Positions 45,601 to 55,600 of a DNA stretch of 64,000 bases are shown piece by piece. Both the position numbers and the translations under genes were made by a program. Below the pieces are notes generated by a model. The model was not told where the DNA came from, ran no database searches, and saw only the letters and a program-made list of their open reading frames with translations. The stretch's first letter is position 1. Each line of letters opens with the position of its first letter. This stretch comes from Rhodobacteraceae bacterium S2214 (lineage in GTDB: Bacteria > Pseudomonadota > Alphaproteobacteria > Rhodobacterales > Rhodobacteraceae), in contig CP081161.1 in NCBI GenBank assembly GCA_025141675.1, positions 434,001 to 498,000 on the forward strand, given 5' to 3'.

Positions 45601-45784
45601 AGGTGGCCCAAGAGGTGCGCATTTTGCGCGCGCCCAGATCGGATTGGGCCTGATTGCCTTGTCAAACCGTGAACATAAGCGTGCTGAAACGCTACTGAAA
45701 GAGGGTCTTGAGATTGCGACCGCCGAAGGGATGGCCGTGCTCATGACGCGCGCCGAAGATGCGTTGCATAAACTACACGGGTAG
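42680..45784 (+). CDS. Class III cyclase-homology / AAA-type ATPase / TPR signalling protein
   Basis: The protein has 1034 residues from the GTG at 42680, 20 bases after the GMC gene, with GGTGA upstream; a frame extending to 42512 overlaps that gene and is unlikely. Residues 1-180 are a class III nucleotidyl cyclase domain: metal ligands D17 (AVDMVDFT) and D61 (DTAGDGFLAAF), and GDSVNLAARL. The substrate-specifying lysine is replaced by D57. An ATPase domain follows (P-loop GPPGIGKS at 230-237, VFVIEDVHWID), then about 400 residues of TPR-like helices. Such proteins resemble signal-transduction ATPases that bind partners through TPRs. Cyclase activity is uncertain. The gene ends 12 bases inside the convergent Lrp gene. 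Confidence 0.83.
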   Translation: MTDPLGEKRWTAMLAVDMVDFTRILQQLGDERVFALLEHVLAMAKAQVTAHGGQVIDTAGDGFLAAFGAPRALENASLQACKAAWAFQQGIAGDVDVLHAKFGVAPQFRSGIAGGNVMVIKGRDQDVKVVGDSVNLAARLQAIADPGCIVLSEDIRRETDGFLRTSDLGPQPVKGYRVAVLVHQMDGVTAPRSRFEGARHSAAPAFVSREVELDQILDAQSSAGISAIIGPPGIGKSRLLFEVIGRMKDRPVFVGQCAPMGQVGFAPIYDIIRQASSVGAEPDFTVALDALHKSQPEICDPALIAQAIQPKDDHTDPLTRVLQERDALMAILRGLSRLNGAVFVIEDVHWIDTATHDLIGLLKDDPVPLIATSRPTHLPVWIDPNAPTTFNLQPLKQADIRSIVETGFARAISPAMADDIAQKSEGNPLIAVEIARALRQGDALHDGPDGLEIKGDCHDYLTGNLQQMVLSRVDRLPENQKAMLQVAAAIGRDFPTDILNAATERDDCTSDLDQMVGLVEATSGGGWRFAHALIRDAVYAGLLTGAKADIHHRIAIAIEQSPTKLTERISQLAYHFVQAGVPPRAVHYLIKSAKLQLATYALEEADQNLEQAMQMIEADPTVIDDMALGEMAATWFHVLDISVQHNRSRAIATRIFPRLEKAGYTPDLGKARTSHAMALTHLRDYETALKLAKTTLTDAGIAGDAVGAAWAKVVLMRIYEETNWEPLENVERLAAEVEPVAVAAGDRFLAMTALYLLSSIYRSSGRRVRALAVADTIADAARTQNDRRALSFAQWSRALVYTVEGNPEATYRAVKVSMRDAIPGTADYYASTCIEVFAHSFMYPVADVRKRLRPLRARVWELGDYNLIHSLDWIEVVLAVKNGNLSLGWRLINALIKDVDAKGNINLIRQTYILRSEILLAIAGLIDPDAEAPEGRPVFAKDKPGIADIALFVQLKLTAKRRAAADLKTFTTNLGGPRGAHFARAQIGLGLIALSNREHKRAETLLKEGLEIATAEGMAVLMTRAEDALHKLHG

Positions 45785-46234
45785 GGCGCTTGCGTCCTTG
45801 AGGTCTTCCATCACAATTTGGCTGTGCACCCGCCCGATTGACGGATGCGGCAAAAGCACGTCTTGGGTGAACCTGTTTAATGCCGGAAGGTCGGCGCAAT
45901 AGACCCGCAGCAAGTAATCGGCGTCGCCGGTCATGGTCCACGCGCCTGTAATCTCGCGCCGCGTTTTGATCAGCCTGAGAAACGATGCGTGGGTTTCTTT
46001 CGTGTGGGCGTCAGTTTGAACTTGGATAAATGCCTGAACCGTCAGGCCGATTTTGACGGCATCGACCTTGCAAACCGTGCCAGTGATGTAGCCGTCTTCT
46101 TCAAGGCGTTGCCGCCTGCGGCTGATTTGAGATGCCGACAAGTTCAAGGTTTGGGACAGCTTTGCAGCAGATGTCTGCGCATCGGCTTGCAGCAAGGCAA
46201 GCAAATGTTCGTCTGTTTGGTCAAGTGGTCTCAT
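45773..46234 (-). CDS. Lrp/AsnC-family transcriptional regulator
   Basis: The 153-residue protein has an N-terminal helix-turn-helix (DEHLLALLQADAQTSAAKLSQTLNLSASQISRRRQRLEEDG) and a C-terminal RAM effector domain (about 65-145, GDADYLLRVYCADLPALNRF). It is divergent from hppD with a 129-base shared promoter region. This arrangement is common in alphaproteobacteria and suggests control of tyrosine/phenylalanine breakdown, with an aromatic amino acid as the likely effector (inference). Confidence 0.9.
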   Translation of the reverse strand: MRPLDQTDEHLLALLQADAQTSAAKLSQTLNLSASQISRRRQRLEEDGYITGTVCKVDAVKIGLTVQAFIQVQTDAHTKETHASFLRLIKTRREITGAWTMTGDADYLLRVYCADLPALNRFTQDVLLPHPSIGRVHSQIVMEDLKDASALPV

Positions 46235-46363
46235 GCGTCATTCATGCGTGATTTTACAAATATGCGCAAGATTGACGTGCATTCTCAGATCCAATCTAGA
46301 AATTCGCGCCCTTGCCGCACCCTTCGTGCGATACGGTGGTGAAAAGCAAATATGGAGTTTCCA

Positions 46364-47458
46364 ATGGGTCCGTTTCCACACGACGCGCCACGCGCCACAA
46401 TCACCGATGAAAATCCTGCAGGGACTGACGGATTTGAGTTCGTTGAATTCGCCCACGAAGACCCCGAACAACTGCGCGTGTTGTTCACCAAAATGGGTTA
46501 CACGCATACGGCTACGCATAAATTCAAAGCTGTCGAACTTTGGCAGCAGGGCGACATCACGTATGTGATCAATAACGCAGCTGGTACGCATGGCATGGAT
46601 TTTGTGACCGAACACGGTCCTTGCGCCCCTTCCATGGGTTGGCGTGTCGTGAACGCCCAACATGCATTCGATCATGCCGTGAAAATGGGTGCCGAACCTT
46701 ATGTAGGCGACGGCAAAATCATGGATGTCCCCGCGATCAAAGGGATCGGTGGGTCACTGCTGTACTTCATTGAAGATTACTATGACACGAACCCGTACAA
46801 TGCCGAATTCGACTGGGTGTCTGATGCGCATCCCGAAGGCGTTGGTTTTCACTACCTCGATCACCTGACGCACAATGTGCATAAGGGGAACATGGACGTT
46901 TGGTTCAAATTCTACGGCGATTTGTTCAATTTCCGCGAAATTCGGTTCTTTGATATCTCTGGCAAGCATTCGGGTCTGATGAGCCGCGCTCTGACGTCAC
47001 CTTGTGGTCGTATCCGTATCCCGATCAACGAAGACCGCGGCGAAACCGGTCAGATTGTCGAATACCTGAAGCGCTACAATGGCGAAGGTATACAGCACAT
47101 CGCCGTAGGTGCCCGCGATCTGTACGCCGCTACTGACGAGATTTCAGAGCGCGGGATCAAGTTTATGCCAGCCCCGCCGCCTACCTATTACGATCTTTCG
47201 AAGGAACGCGTCGGCGGTCACCAAGAACCGCTTGATCGGATGCGCAAGCACGGCATTCTGATTGACGGTGAAGGTGTGCTCGACGGCGGTGAAACCCGCA
47301 TCCTATTGCAGATTTTCTCGAAGACTGTGATTGGCCCGATCTTCTTTGAATTCATCCAGCGCAAAGGCGACGATGGCTTTGGCGAGGGTAATTTTAAGGC
47401 CTTGTTCGAAAGCATCGAGGCGGATCAGATCGCACGGGGTGTGCTGAAAGCCAGTTAG
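46364..47458 (+). CDS. hppD: 4-hydroxyphenylpyruvate dioxygenase
   Basis: The 364-residue enzyme converts 4-hydroxyphenylpyruvate to homogentisate in tyrosine catabolism. I start at MGPFPHD (46364), the usual beginning in this group, with GGAG upstream; an ATG at 46352 would add four residues. It has two vicinal-oxygen-chelate domains. The iron ligands are the histidines in FHYLDHLTHNV and IQHIAVGARD and the glutamate in FFEFIQRKGDDGFGEGNF. Length and motifs are typical. Homogentisate dioxygenase and fumarylacetoacetase are not in this window. Confidence 0.95.
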   Translation: MGPFPHDAPRATITDENPAGTDGFEFVEFAHEDPEQLRVLFTKMGYTHTATHKFKAVELWQQGDITYVINNAAGTHGMDFVTEHGPCAPSMGWRVVNAQHAFDHAVKMGAEPYVGDGKIMDVPAIKGIGGSLLYFIEDYYDTNPYNAEFDWVSDAHPEGVGFHYLDHLTHNVHKGNMDVWFKFYGDLFNFREIRFFDISGKHSGLMSRALTSPCGRIRIPINEDRGETGQIVEYLKRYNGEGIQHIAVGARDLYAATDEISERGIKFMPAPPPTYYDLSKERVGGHQEPLDRMRKHGILIDGEGVLDGGETRILLQIFSKTVIGPIFFEFIQRKGDDGFGEGNFKALFESIEADQIARGVLKAS

Positions 47459-47543
47459 GCGGATTGTATCTGGTACGCGAAACCGCTTGTGAACGGCCAA
47501 GGTGCGATGCAGCTTGGCCGTAATTCATGTGGGGACGGTGCGG

Positions 47544-48515
47544 ATGACGCGTATCTTTATCAATGGCTTGGGTCGTATTGGACGGACCGTATTGCGGGCA
47601 TGGGCATATGGTGCTGTTCCAGAAGTCGAGGTTGTTGGCGTCAATGATCTATGCGCGCCGGACCTATGCGCGCACCTGTTCGAATACGATAGTATCTTTG
47701 GTCCGTTCCGTGGGGATGTCGCGCTACAAGACGGTGCCCTTGTCATCAACGGCAAGCCAATCCCACTGCACACTACCGATGATCTCAGCACGCTTGACCT
47801 GACCGGCGTCGATGTGGCGATGGAATGTACAGGCACCGCAGGAACGGTCGCCGTCGCATCACGTGGTTTGAAAGCGGGCGCATCGCGTGTCCTGATTTCC
47901 GGCCCATCCGACGCCGCAGATGTGACGCTTGTTCTGGATGCGAACGACCATCTGTTGACGGATCAAAAGATTGTCTCAAACGCGTCATGTACGACAAACG
48001 CTTTGGCGCCTCTGGTCAAGCTGATCGACGACACTTGGGGTCTGAAAACAGGCTGGATGACAACGATCCATTGCTACACTGGTAGCCAGCCCACAATTGA
48101 TGCGCCGCGCGGGGATTTCGGGCGCAGCAGGGCTGCATCCCTGTCGATGGTGCCGACAACAACTTCGGCGCATCGCTTGCTGGATCAGGTTCTGCCGCAA
48201 ACCGCTGGCCGCGTCGAAGGGGCGGCAGTTCGGGTGCCTGTGGCGTCTGTGTCAGCCGTTGATCTGACCGTGACAGTCGACGCAAAAGTCGCCCTTGATG
48301 ATGTGCAAGCCGTGCTTTCCCAGCAATCCGGTATCATTGGATCAACCGACAAACACCTCGTATCCACAGACCTGCGGGCGCGCCCAGAAAGCCTGATCGT
48401 CGCCTTGCCGGAAACACGCGTGACCCAAGGGGGGCTTGTCCGGATTTACGGCTGGTATGATAACGAATGGGGCTTTTCGAACCGTATGCTCGAAATGGCT
48501 GCTCGCATGGGGTGA
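47544..48515 (+). CDS. Type I glyceraldehyde-3-phosphate dehydrogenase paralogue (divergent)
   Basis: The 323-residue protein has the GAPDH fold: NAD-binding IFINGLGRIGRTVLRA, the catalytic cysteine C149 in SNASCTTN, H176 in MTTIHCYTGSQ, and C-terminal YGWYDNEWGFSNRM. Several positions usually fixed in glycolytic GAPDH differ: CTTNALAP instead of CTTNCLAP, TGSQ instead of T(G/N)DQ, and VPTTTSAHRLL instead of the IPTSTGAAKAV phosphate-site stretch. This suggests a specialised paralogue, perhaps with another aldehyde or sugar-phosphate substrate, rather than the housekeeping enzyme. It is followed after 16 bases by a cupin gene, likely in the same transcript. Confidence 0.85.
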   Translation: MTRIFINGLGRIGRTVLRAWAYGAVPEVEVVGVNDLCAPDLCAHLFEYDSIFGPFRGDVALQDGALVINGKPIPLHTTDDLSTLDLTGVDVAMECTGTAGTVAVASRGLKAGASRVLISGPSDAADVTLVLDANDHLLTDQKIVSNASCTTNALAPLVKLIDDTWGLKTGWMTTIHCYTGSQPTIDAPRGDFGRSRAASLSMVPTTTSAHRLLDQVLPQTAGRVEGAAVRVPVASVSAVDLTVTVDAKVALDDVQAVLSQQSGIIGSTDKHLVSTDLRARPESLIVALPETRVTQGGLVRIYGWYDNEWGFSNRMLEMAARMG

Positions 48516-48531
48516 TCACAGGGGACCGACA

Positions 48532-49023
48532 ATGGATGATAGCAATTACGTGCTCAAGGCTGATGACATCGAAAAGATGGAAGGTCTGCAGAAGACCCAT
48601 TTCCTGAACCCGAATGCGCAGCGGATCAATAAATCTCTGGGTGACCTCACAGGGCTGACTGGGTTCGGGTTTCATATCATTTCGGTCGAACCGCGGTGCG
48701 AGACAACAGAACACCACGTCCATCATCATGAAGACGAATGTGTTTACGTGCTGGCGGGCACCGCAACAGCCTATATCGGCGACGAAGCGCACGAAATCGG
48801 TCCTGGTGATTTCATAGGCTATCGCAAGGGTGGCCTCGCACATTCGATCAAGAACACTGGAACCGAGACGTTTCAATGCATTGTTGTCGGGCAACGGCTG
48901 CCGCACGACGTTGGGGATTACACGCGTCTGGGTAAGCGTATTTATCGCAACGAAGGCCTGTCTTGGAACCTCGTTGATCACGGCGATATCGGGCTGACAA
49001 CTGCAGGTGCCAAGATCAAGTAA
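48532..49023 (+). CDS. Cupin-domain protein
   Basis: The 163-residue protein starts at the ATG at 48532, with GGGGA about seven bases upstream; a longer frame would run into the GAPDH gene. It has one cupin barrel: metal-binding HHVHHHEDECVYVLAGTATAYIGDE (two histidines and a glutamate), and AHSIKNTGTE with the fourth ligand. Small cupins act as isomerases, dioxygenases or sugar-binding proteins. The function is unknown; adjacency to the GAPDH paralogue hints at a sugar-related role. Confidence 0.82.
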   Translation: MDDSNYVLKADDIEKMEGLQKTHFLNPNAQRINKSLGDLTGLTGFGFHIISVEPRCETTEHHVHHHEDECVYVLAGTATAYIGDEAHEIGPGDFIGYRKGGLAHSIKNTGTETFQCIVVGQRLPHDVGDYTRLGKRIYRNEGLSWNLVDHGDIGLTTAGAKIK

Positions 49024-49629
49024 GGGGTGATTCGGGGTCTTTATCAGCGACGATTCAGAGATATATTGTCTACGCAGCGTGCCCAATAGACTGCCCTTTG
49101 GTGCATTGTTTTGGAAAATCACTTGAACATGCCGAATAATTTGTCATGCCATTGCTCGAATAAGGCAGAAAGCAGCGTGGTGCTGTTGTTGCTAAAGGTG
49201 AAACAATGACTGGGTGTCGGGGAGCTTGCGTCTGAAGTTCCCCCTATAATTCTGGCAATAATCCCGGATAATTGTGTCGCTTTGGTTTACAGTGTGTCGC
49301 GCTTCGTGGATGGGCAGAGGTCAACAAACAAGCGATTGTCGAAAATCGCCACATTGAGACAGATTTGGGGCGGTTTTTCTTTGGTGACGTTTGGATGGTG
49401 ACCTAAAGTGGTGAAAGCTTGGCAGCAGGCTGACGGTTGTTGGGGCAATCGTGCATCCCTCGAATCTGAGGGATGCGAAGAATGATGGTGTCTGTGGTAG
49501 TGGCCTGTTTCACGGGTGTATCCGGATGAATGGAATTGTAGCTGATGGCAGTTATGTCGTCAGGGTGTGGCTGGACGTTACGACAAGCGTTGAATGGTAC
49601 GGCTTATTAGAGCCTTAGGAGAATGAGTT
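49024..49629. other. 606-base intergenic leader upstream of the giant RTX gene
   Basis: No coding frame of note is present on either strand. The region contains one clear hairpin (49453-49476). It ends with a strong ribosome site, AGGAGAATGAGTT, before the ATG at 49630. An unusually long untranslated leader or remote regulatory sites would fit a large, costly surface protein. I found no convincing promoter consensus or known riboswitch fold. Confidence 0.5.
49453..49476 (+). other. Perfect hairpin in the RTX leader
   Basis: GCATCCCTC (49453-49461) and GAGGGATGC (49468-49476) form a nine-base-pair perfect stem with the six-base loop GAATCT. It lies about 155 bases ahead of the RTX start. No T-run follows, so it is not a normal terminator; it may be a protein-binding palindrome or an RNA structure in the leader. 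Confidence 0.6.
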
Positions 49630-52600
49630 ATGACGAAGACGATTGATTTTAATGATCTATCTGGTGGTACGATTGTTGATAATGAGTACCAGTCTGCGGG
49701 TGTGACTATTCAGGCTTGGACGGCTGGTGGTGTTGGAAATCGGGCGATGATTTTTGACACGTCGAACCCGACGGGTGGTGATTACGATCTTGCGACGTCG
49801 AACTTGGGCAATGCTTTGATTGTGTCGGAGGATGGCGACAGCCACGATCCGGATGATGCGATTGGCGGGACATTCCGGTTCCGTTTTGCGGATGGCGCTG
49901 ATCTGAAGTCTCTGACTTTCCTTGATAACGAAGAAGGTGCGACGGTTCGTTTCTACAATGAACATGGTCAGCTGATTGCGACACGTCAGATCCCGACGAC
50001 GGGTGACAATGGTCAGTACATTGCGACGTTTGATGTTGAAGGCGTTTATACGATGGACGTGCAGCTGCACGGGTCGGGCGCTGTTGATAATCTGGTTTAT
50101 GATGACATTGGTCCTGATCTGGACGGCACGGTTGAAGGCACGGCTGGCAACGATGTGATTGACGTGAACTACGACGGTGACCCGGATGGTGACCGTGTGG
50201 ACAATAACGATGCTATTTTGGCAGGCGACGTGGGCGACGACGATTTGATTGTTGCGGGCGCTGGCGATGATCTGGTCAAAGCCGGGAACGGTGATGATCT
50301 GGTGTTTGGTGGCACAGGTCACGACACGCTGATGGGCGAAGACGGTGATGATACGCTGTGTGGTCAGGACGGCGACGATGTGCTGTTTGGCGGCAATGGC
50401 GACGACATCCTTGAGGGGATGAACAACAACGATCTGCTTTACGGTGATGCGGGCAACGACGACCTGTATGGGGACGCGGGCACGGACACGCTGTTTGGCG
50501 GGTCAGGCGATGACCTTCTGAAGGGCGGCGCGGGCAACGATATTCTCGTTGGCGATGGTGCGGATACTGCAGGCACGACAGAATTCCTGATCGATTGGGA
50601 TCAGTTGGGATCTGACGGCAACCAGACGCTGACGGTTGATGGCCAGTCTGTGAACGTCAGCGTGGGCACGCCACAAAGTGCGGGCGGCAAAGAATGGTTC
50701 GTCGAGAACGGCATGCTCAAAGCGTGGGACGTGACAGAACCGACCACAGCGGACATGCATTTTGACACCGAAGTCTCGAACGTATCGTTCACGCTTTTGG
50801 ACGTGGATGCGCTTGATAAGATTACGATTATGGCGAAGGACGCACAGGGCAACCTTGTTGAGGTCCAGTTCGAAGATACGGGCGTTCACACAGTGAACGG
50901 CAACATGATTATTGGGTCCCAGACGAATGCTGCGGGCCCGGGTGCAGATAACAACGGCCAGGATGTTGAAGTGACCATTGCAGGTCCGATCCAGCATCTT
51001 TGGATTGTTCTGGATGACGGTCCGGAGCGGGATTATTCCGGCACGGTTGCAGTCACAGACATCACGTTTGAAATCCCTGCGATTGCAGACGGTGTTGACG
51101 GCAACGATGTCCTGATGGGCGGCGCAGGTGATGATGTGCTGCTGGGCAATGGCGGCAACGACAACCTTGACGGCGGTATCGGCAACGACACGCTGGAAGG
51201 TGGCGACGGCGATGACCGTTTGTTTGGCAACGACGGCGACGACACCCAGTTTGGCGGCGCGGGCAACGACGTATTGGGCGGTGCTGATCGCGGCAACGAC
51301 GTGTTCTACGGCGGCGACGGCGACGACATGGTTGAAGCCTCTTACGGCAACGACACGATCTACGGCGATGCGGGCAATGATAACCTGTGGGCGTCTGCGG
51401 ATAACGATCTTGTTTACGGCGGCACAGGCGACGATAGCGTCTACGGCGGCCACGGTCAGGACACGGTTTACGGTGACGCGGGCAACGACACGCTTTCCGG
51501 CGGATCAAATGACGACACAGTTTACGGCGGATCCGGCAACGACGTGATCGAAGGCGACGCGCTGTATAAAGACGATACCGGTGCGGCTGGTAATGACGAA
51601 CTTTACGGCGGTGCGGGCGACGACACCATCAACGGCGGCGCAGGCGATGACCTGATCTGCGGTGATGATGAAGACGGGGCCACGGGCCGCGTTGATCAGC
51701 TGACACTGCAGTGGACCGAAGCTTTGCCAGCGGGCACGGCCCTTGGTGCGACGCAGACGGTTGCGGTTGACGGCATGAACGTCACGATCGGTTTTGCGCA
51801 AGAAGACGAAGGTGCGACAGCCGACGTTGAAAACACAGCGATGTATGTGGAAGCGGGCGAAGCGTTTGATCCGAACTCCGGTTTGCACCTGCACGGTCTG
51901 GGCGGCGAGGGCGGTGTTGATAACACGTCCACCACGACACTGAGCTTTGCATCAAATGATGCAGCGTACGGCGACGAAGTGCAGGACGTGTCTTTCCGGA
52001 TCAACGACATTGATAACGGGACTGATGCGGACGACCACATCGATATCGTGACAGTGCGGGCCTATAACGCGGCTGGCGAAGAGATTGCGGTCACGATCAC
52101 AGCTGAATCCGGTGCGCAGATCATCAACGGCAACACAGTGACGGGTGGTGTTGAGCACACAGATGGCGTGACACCAGCGGCACAGGCCGGATCGGTTCTG
52201 TTTGAAATCGCAGGCCCTGTTGCGCGGATCGAGATTGATTACGACAACGGCGAGACGACAGATCAGCGCGTTGACGTGTCTGACATCAACTTCTTCACAA
52301 CCGCATCCGAGGGCACATCCGAGGCTGGCAACGACGTTCTGAACGGGGACGCCGGCGATGATGTGATCTACGGCAAAGGTGGTGACGATGTCATCACGGG
52401 TGGTACTGGCGCAGATGAAATCTATGGCGGCGACGACGCGGATACGATCATTGGCGGTGCCGGTGATGTGGTCGATGGTGGTGCAGGCGGCGACGATAAC
52501 GACGTGCTTGACCTGACGGGTCAGGGATCGTTCATCCTGACAGGTCCGGACGGCACAGGTAGCCCGATCCCTGATAGCAACGGCAATGGCCTTGATGGTC

Positions 52601-55600
52601 AGGTTGTGTTTGTGGACGCCGATGGCAACCCAACAGGCGAGACGATCTCCTTCACCGAAATCGAAGAGATTGTGGGTGATGAGGTCACGAACTTTGACCC
52701 TGATGCGCTGGATGATGTTGTTGATGCAACCGAAGACGGTGTGTCCGATCTGGGCAACGTGCTGGACAACGACACGGACGCAAATGCGGGCGACACGCTG
52801 ACAGTGGGTGCTGTGAACGGGGACGAGACACTTGTCGGCACACCTGTTGAAGGGTCTGACGGCGGTCTTGTCACAATCAACCCGGACGGGACTGCATCCT
52901 TTGATCCAAACGGCGACTTTGAGGCGCTTGGGGAAGGTGAAACAGCTACAACAACAGTGACGTACACGGTTGATGACGGCAACGGCGGCACCGACACGGC
53001 GACTGTGACCATCACAGTGACCGGTACAAACGATGCGCCAGATGCGACGGCGGATGTTTACACACAAGATCAAGACGCAGACGGTAGCCCTGCGATTGGC
53101 AATGTCATCGGTGACAACACAGGTGCGGGCCAAGACAGCGATCCTGAAGGTGACACGATCCGTGTGACGTCTGTGACGAACGGCACAGACAGCGCTGATA
53201 TCACAGATCCATTTGGTGCCTTTGGCCAGGGTGTGACTGTTGCGGGCGACAATGGTGGTCTGGTGACGATCAACAACGGCGGCAACATCTACTTTGATGC
53301 CAATGGTGAGTTTGACGCATTGGGTGAAGGCGACACAGCCACCACCACAGTGACTTACACACTGACAGACGAGAACGGTGCGACTGATACGGCGACTGTG
53401 ACGATCACTGTCACGGGTACAAACGATGACCCTGTTGCGGTAGCTGACACGGGTGACGCGACTGAAGACGGTGTGACCGATCTGGACAACGTGCTGGGGA
53501 ATGACACGGACGTTGACGGCGACGATCTGACGGTTGGTGCGGTGAACGGCGATGAGGCACTTGTTGGCACGCCTGTAGCGGGCGACAATGGCGGTCTGGT
53601 CACGATCAACGAGGATGGCACAGCCAGCTTTGATCCAAACGGTGACTTTGAAGCATTGGGTGAAGGCGAAACAGCCGAGACCACAGTGACTTACACTGTG
53701 ACGGATCCATCAGGGGCCACATCAACCACTACGGTGACTGTGACAGTGACTGGCGTGAATGATGCGCCAAATGCTGTGGATAGCGCTTATGTGGTCTCGC
53801 AGGATGAAACATCCGGCGATGTGGATGCCAATGCGATCACTGACGATACAGGTGAAGGCGCGGACAGCGATCCTGAAGGCGATGATCTGACAGTTGTGCG
53901 TGTGGACAACCAGACTGGTAACGTGGGCAACGCGGTTGCTGGCGACAATGGTGGTCTGTTCACTGTGAACGCAGACGGGTCTGTGGACTTTGATGCCAAC
54001 GGCGAGTTTGACGATCTGGGCGCGGGCGAAGACGCGACCACAACGATCACTTACACCATCGCAGACGAGAACGGTCTGGAAGACACAGCGACTGTGACCT
54101 TTACGGTGACTGGATCGAACGACGGTCCTGTGGCCGTGGCGGACGATCTGACAGCGGGTGAAGATGATCCTGCGGGCGTGATCGGCAATGTGCTGGACAA
54201 CGACTCTGATCCGGATGGTGATCCGCTGACAGTGGGTGCGGTGAACGGCGATGAAACGCTTGTTGGCACACCTGTTGACGGCTCTGACGGTGGCTTGGTC
54301 ACGATCAATCCGGACGGCACGGTTACATTCGATCCGAATGGCGACTTTGACGATCTGGGTGAGGGTGAAGAGGCCACAACAACGGTCACGTACACTGTGA
54401 CCGATCCATCCGGTGCAACATCCACAGAAACTGTGACGATCACAGTGACGGGGACAAATGACGCGCCAGTGGCTGTGGCGGATACGGACACAACCGATCA
54501 GGACACTGTCATCGATCTGGACAACGTCTTGGGCAACGACAGCGATCCGGAAGGCGATGACCTGACGGTTGGCGCGGTCAACGGTGATGAGACCCTTGTC
54601 GGGGCACCTGTTGCAGGTGACAACGGCGGTCTGGTCACGATCAACGCCGATGGCACTGCCAGCTTCGATCCAAACGGCGACTTTGATGATCTGGGTGCAG
54701 GCGAAACCGCTGACACCACAGTGACCTACACCGTCACGGATGAAAACGGTGCGACAGACAGCACAACAGTGACTGTCACAGTGACGGGTACAAACGACGG
54801 CCCAACAGCAGTCGCGGATACGTTTGACGCTAATGAGGACGACGTGACCGATCTGGGCAACGTGCTGGACAACGACAGTGATCCGGACGGTGATCCGCTG
54901 ACGGTTGGTGCGGTGAACGGGGATGAAACCCTTGTTGGCACACCTGTGGACGGCTCAAACGGTGGCTTGGTTACAATCAACCCAGATGGCAGCATCAGCT
55001 TTGATCCAAACGGCGACTTTGAAGACCTTGCCCCGGGTGAAACTGCTGAGACCACTGTCACATACACCGTGACTGACCCGTCAGGTGCGACATCCACGGA
55101 AACTGTGACCATCACAGTGAACGGCGTGAACGACGGCCCTGATGCGACAGACAACGCCTATGTGGTGTCCTTGACAGAGACTGCGGGCGATGTGGACGGA
55201 AACGTCATTACGGGTGACACTGGTAACGGTGTGGACAGCGATCCGGAAGGCGACGCCCTGACGGTTGTGGCGGTTGACGGTGACGCGGCCAACGTTGGCA
55301 ACGTGGTTGCGGGCGATAATGGCGGCACATTCACGATCAACGCTGACGGGACTGTGGACTTTGACGCAGGCGACGACTTTGACGATCTGGGTCTGGGGGC
55401 GACACGCGACACGTCTGTCACCTACACGATCGTTGATGAAAACGGTGCGACAGACACGGCAAACGTGACCTTCACAGTGACCGGCATCAATGACGGGACA
55501 GTCCAAGGCACCGATGGTAACGATGTGATCAACCCGAACATTCCTTATGTGGATGCGGATGGTGACATCGTTGATGCCGGCGACGGTATCTTGCCGGGTG

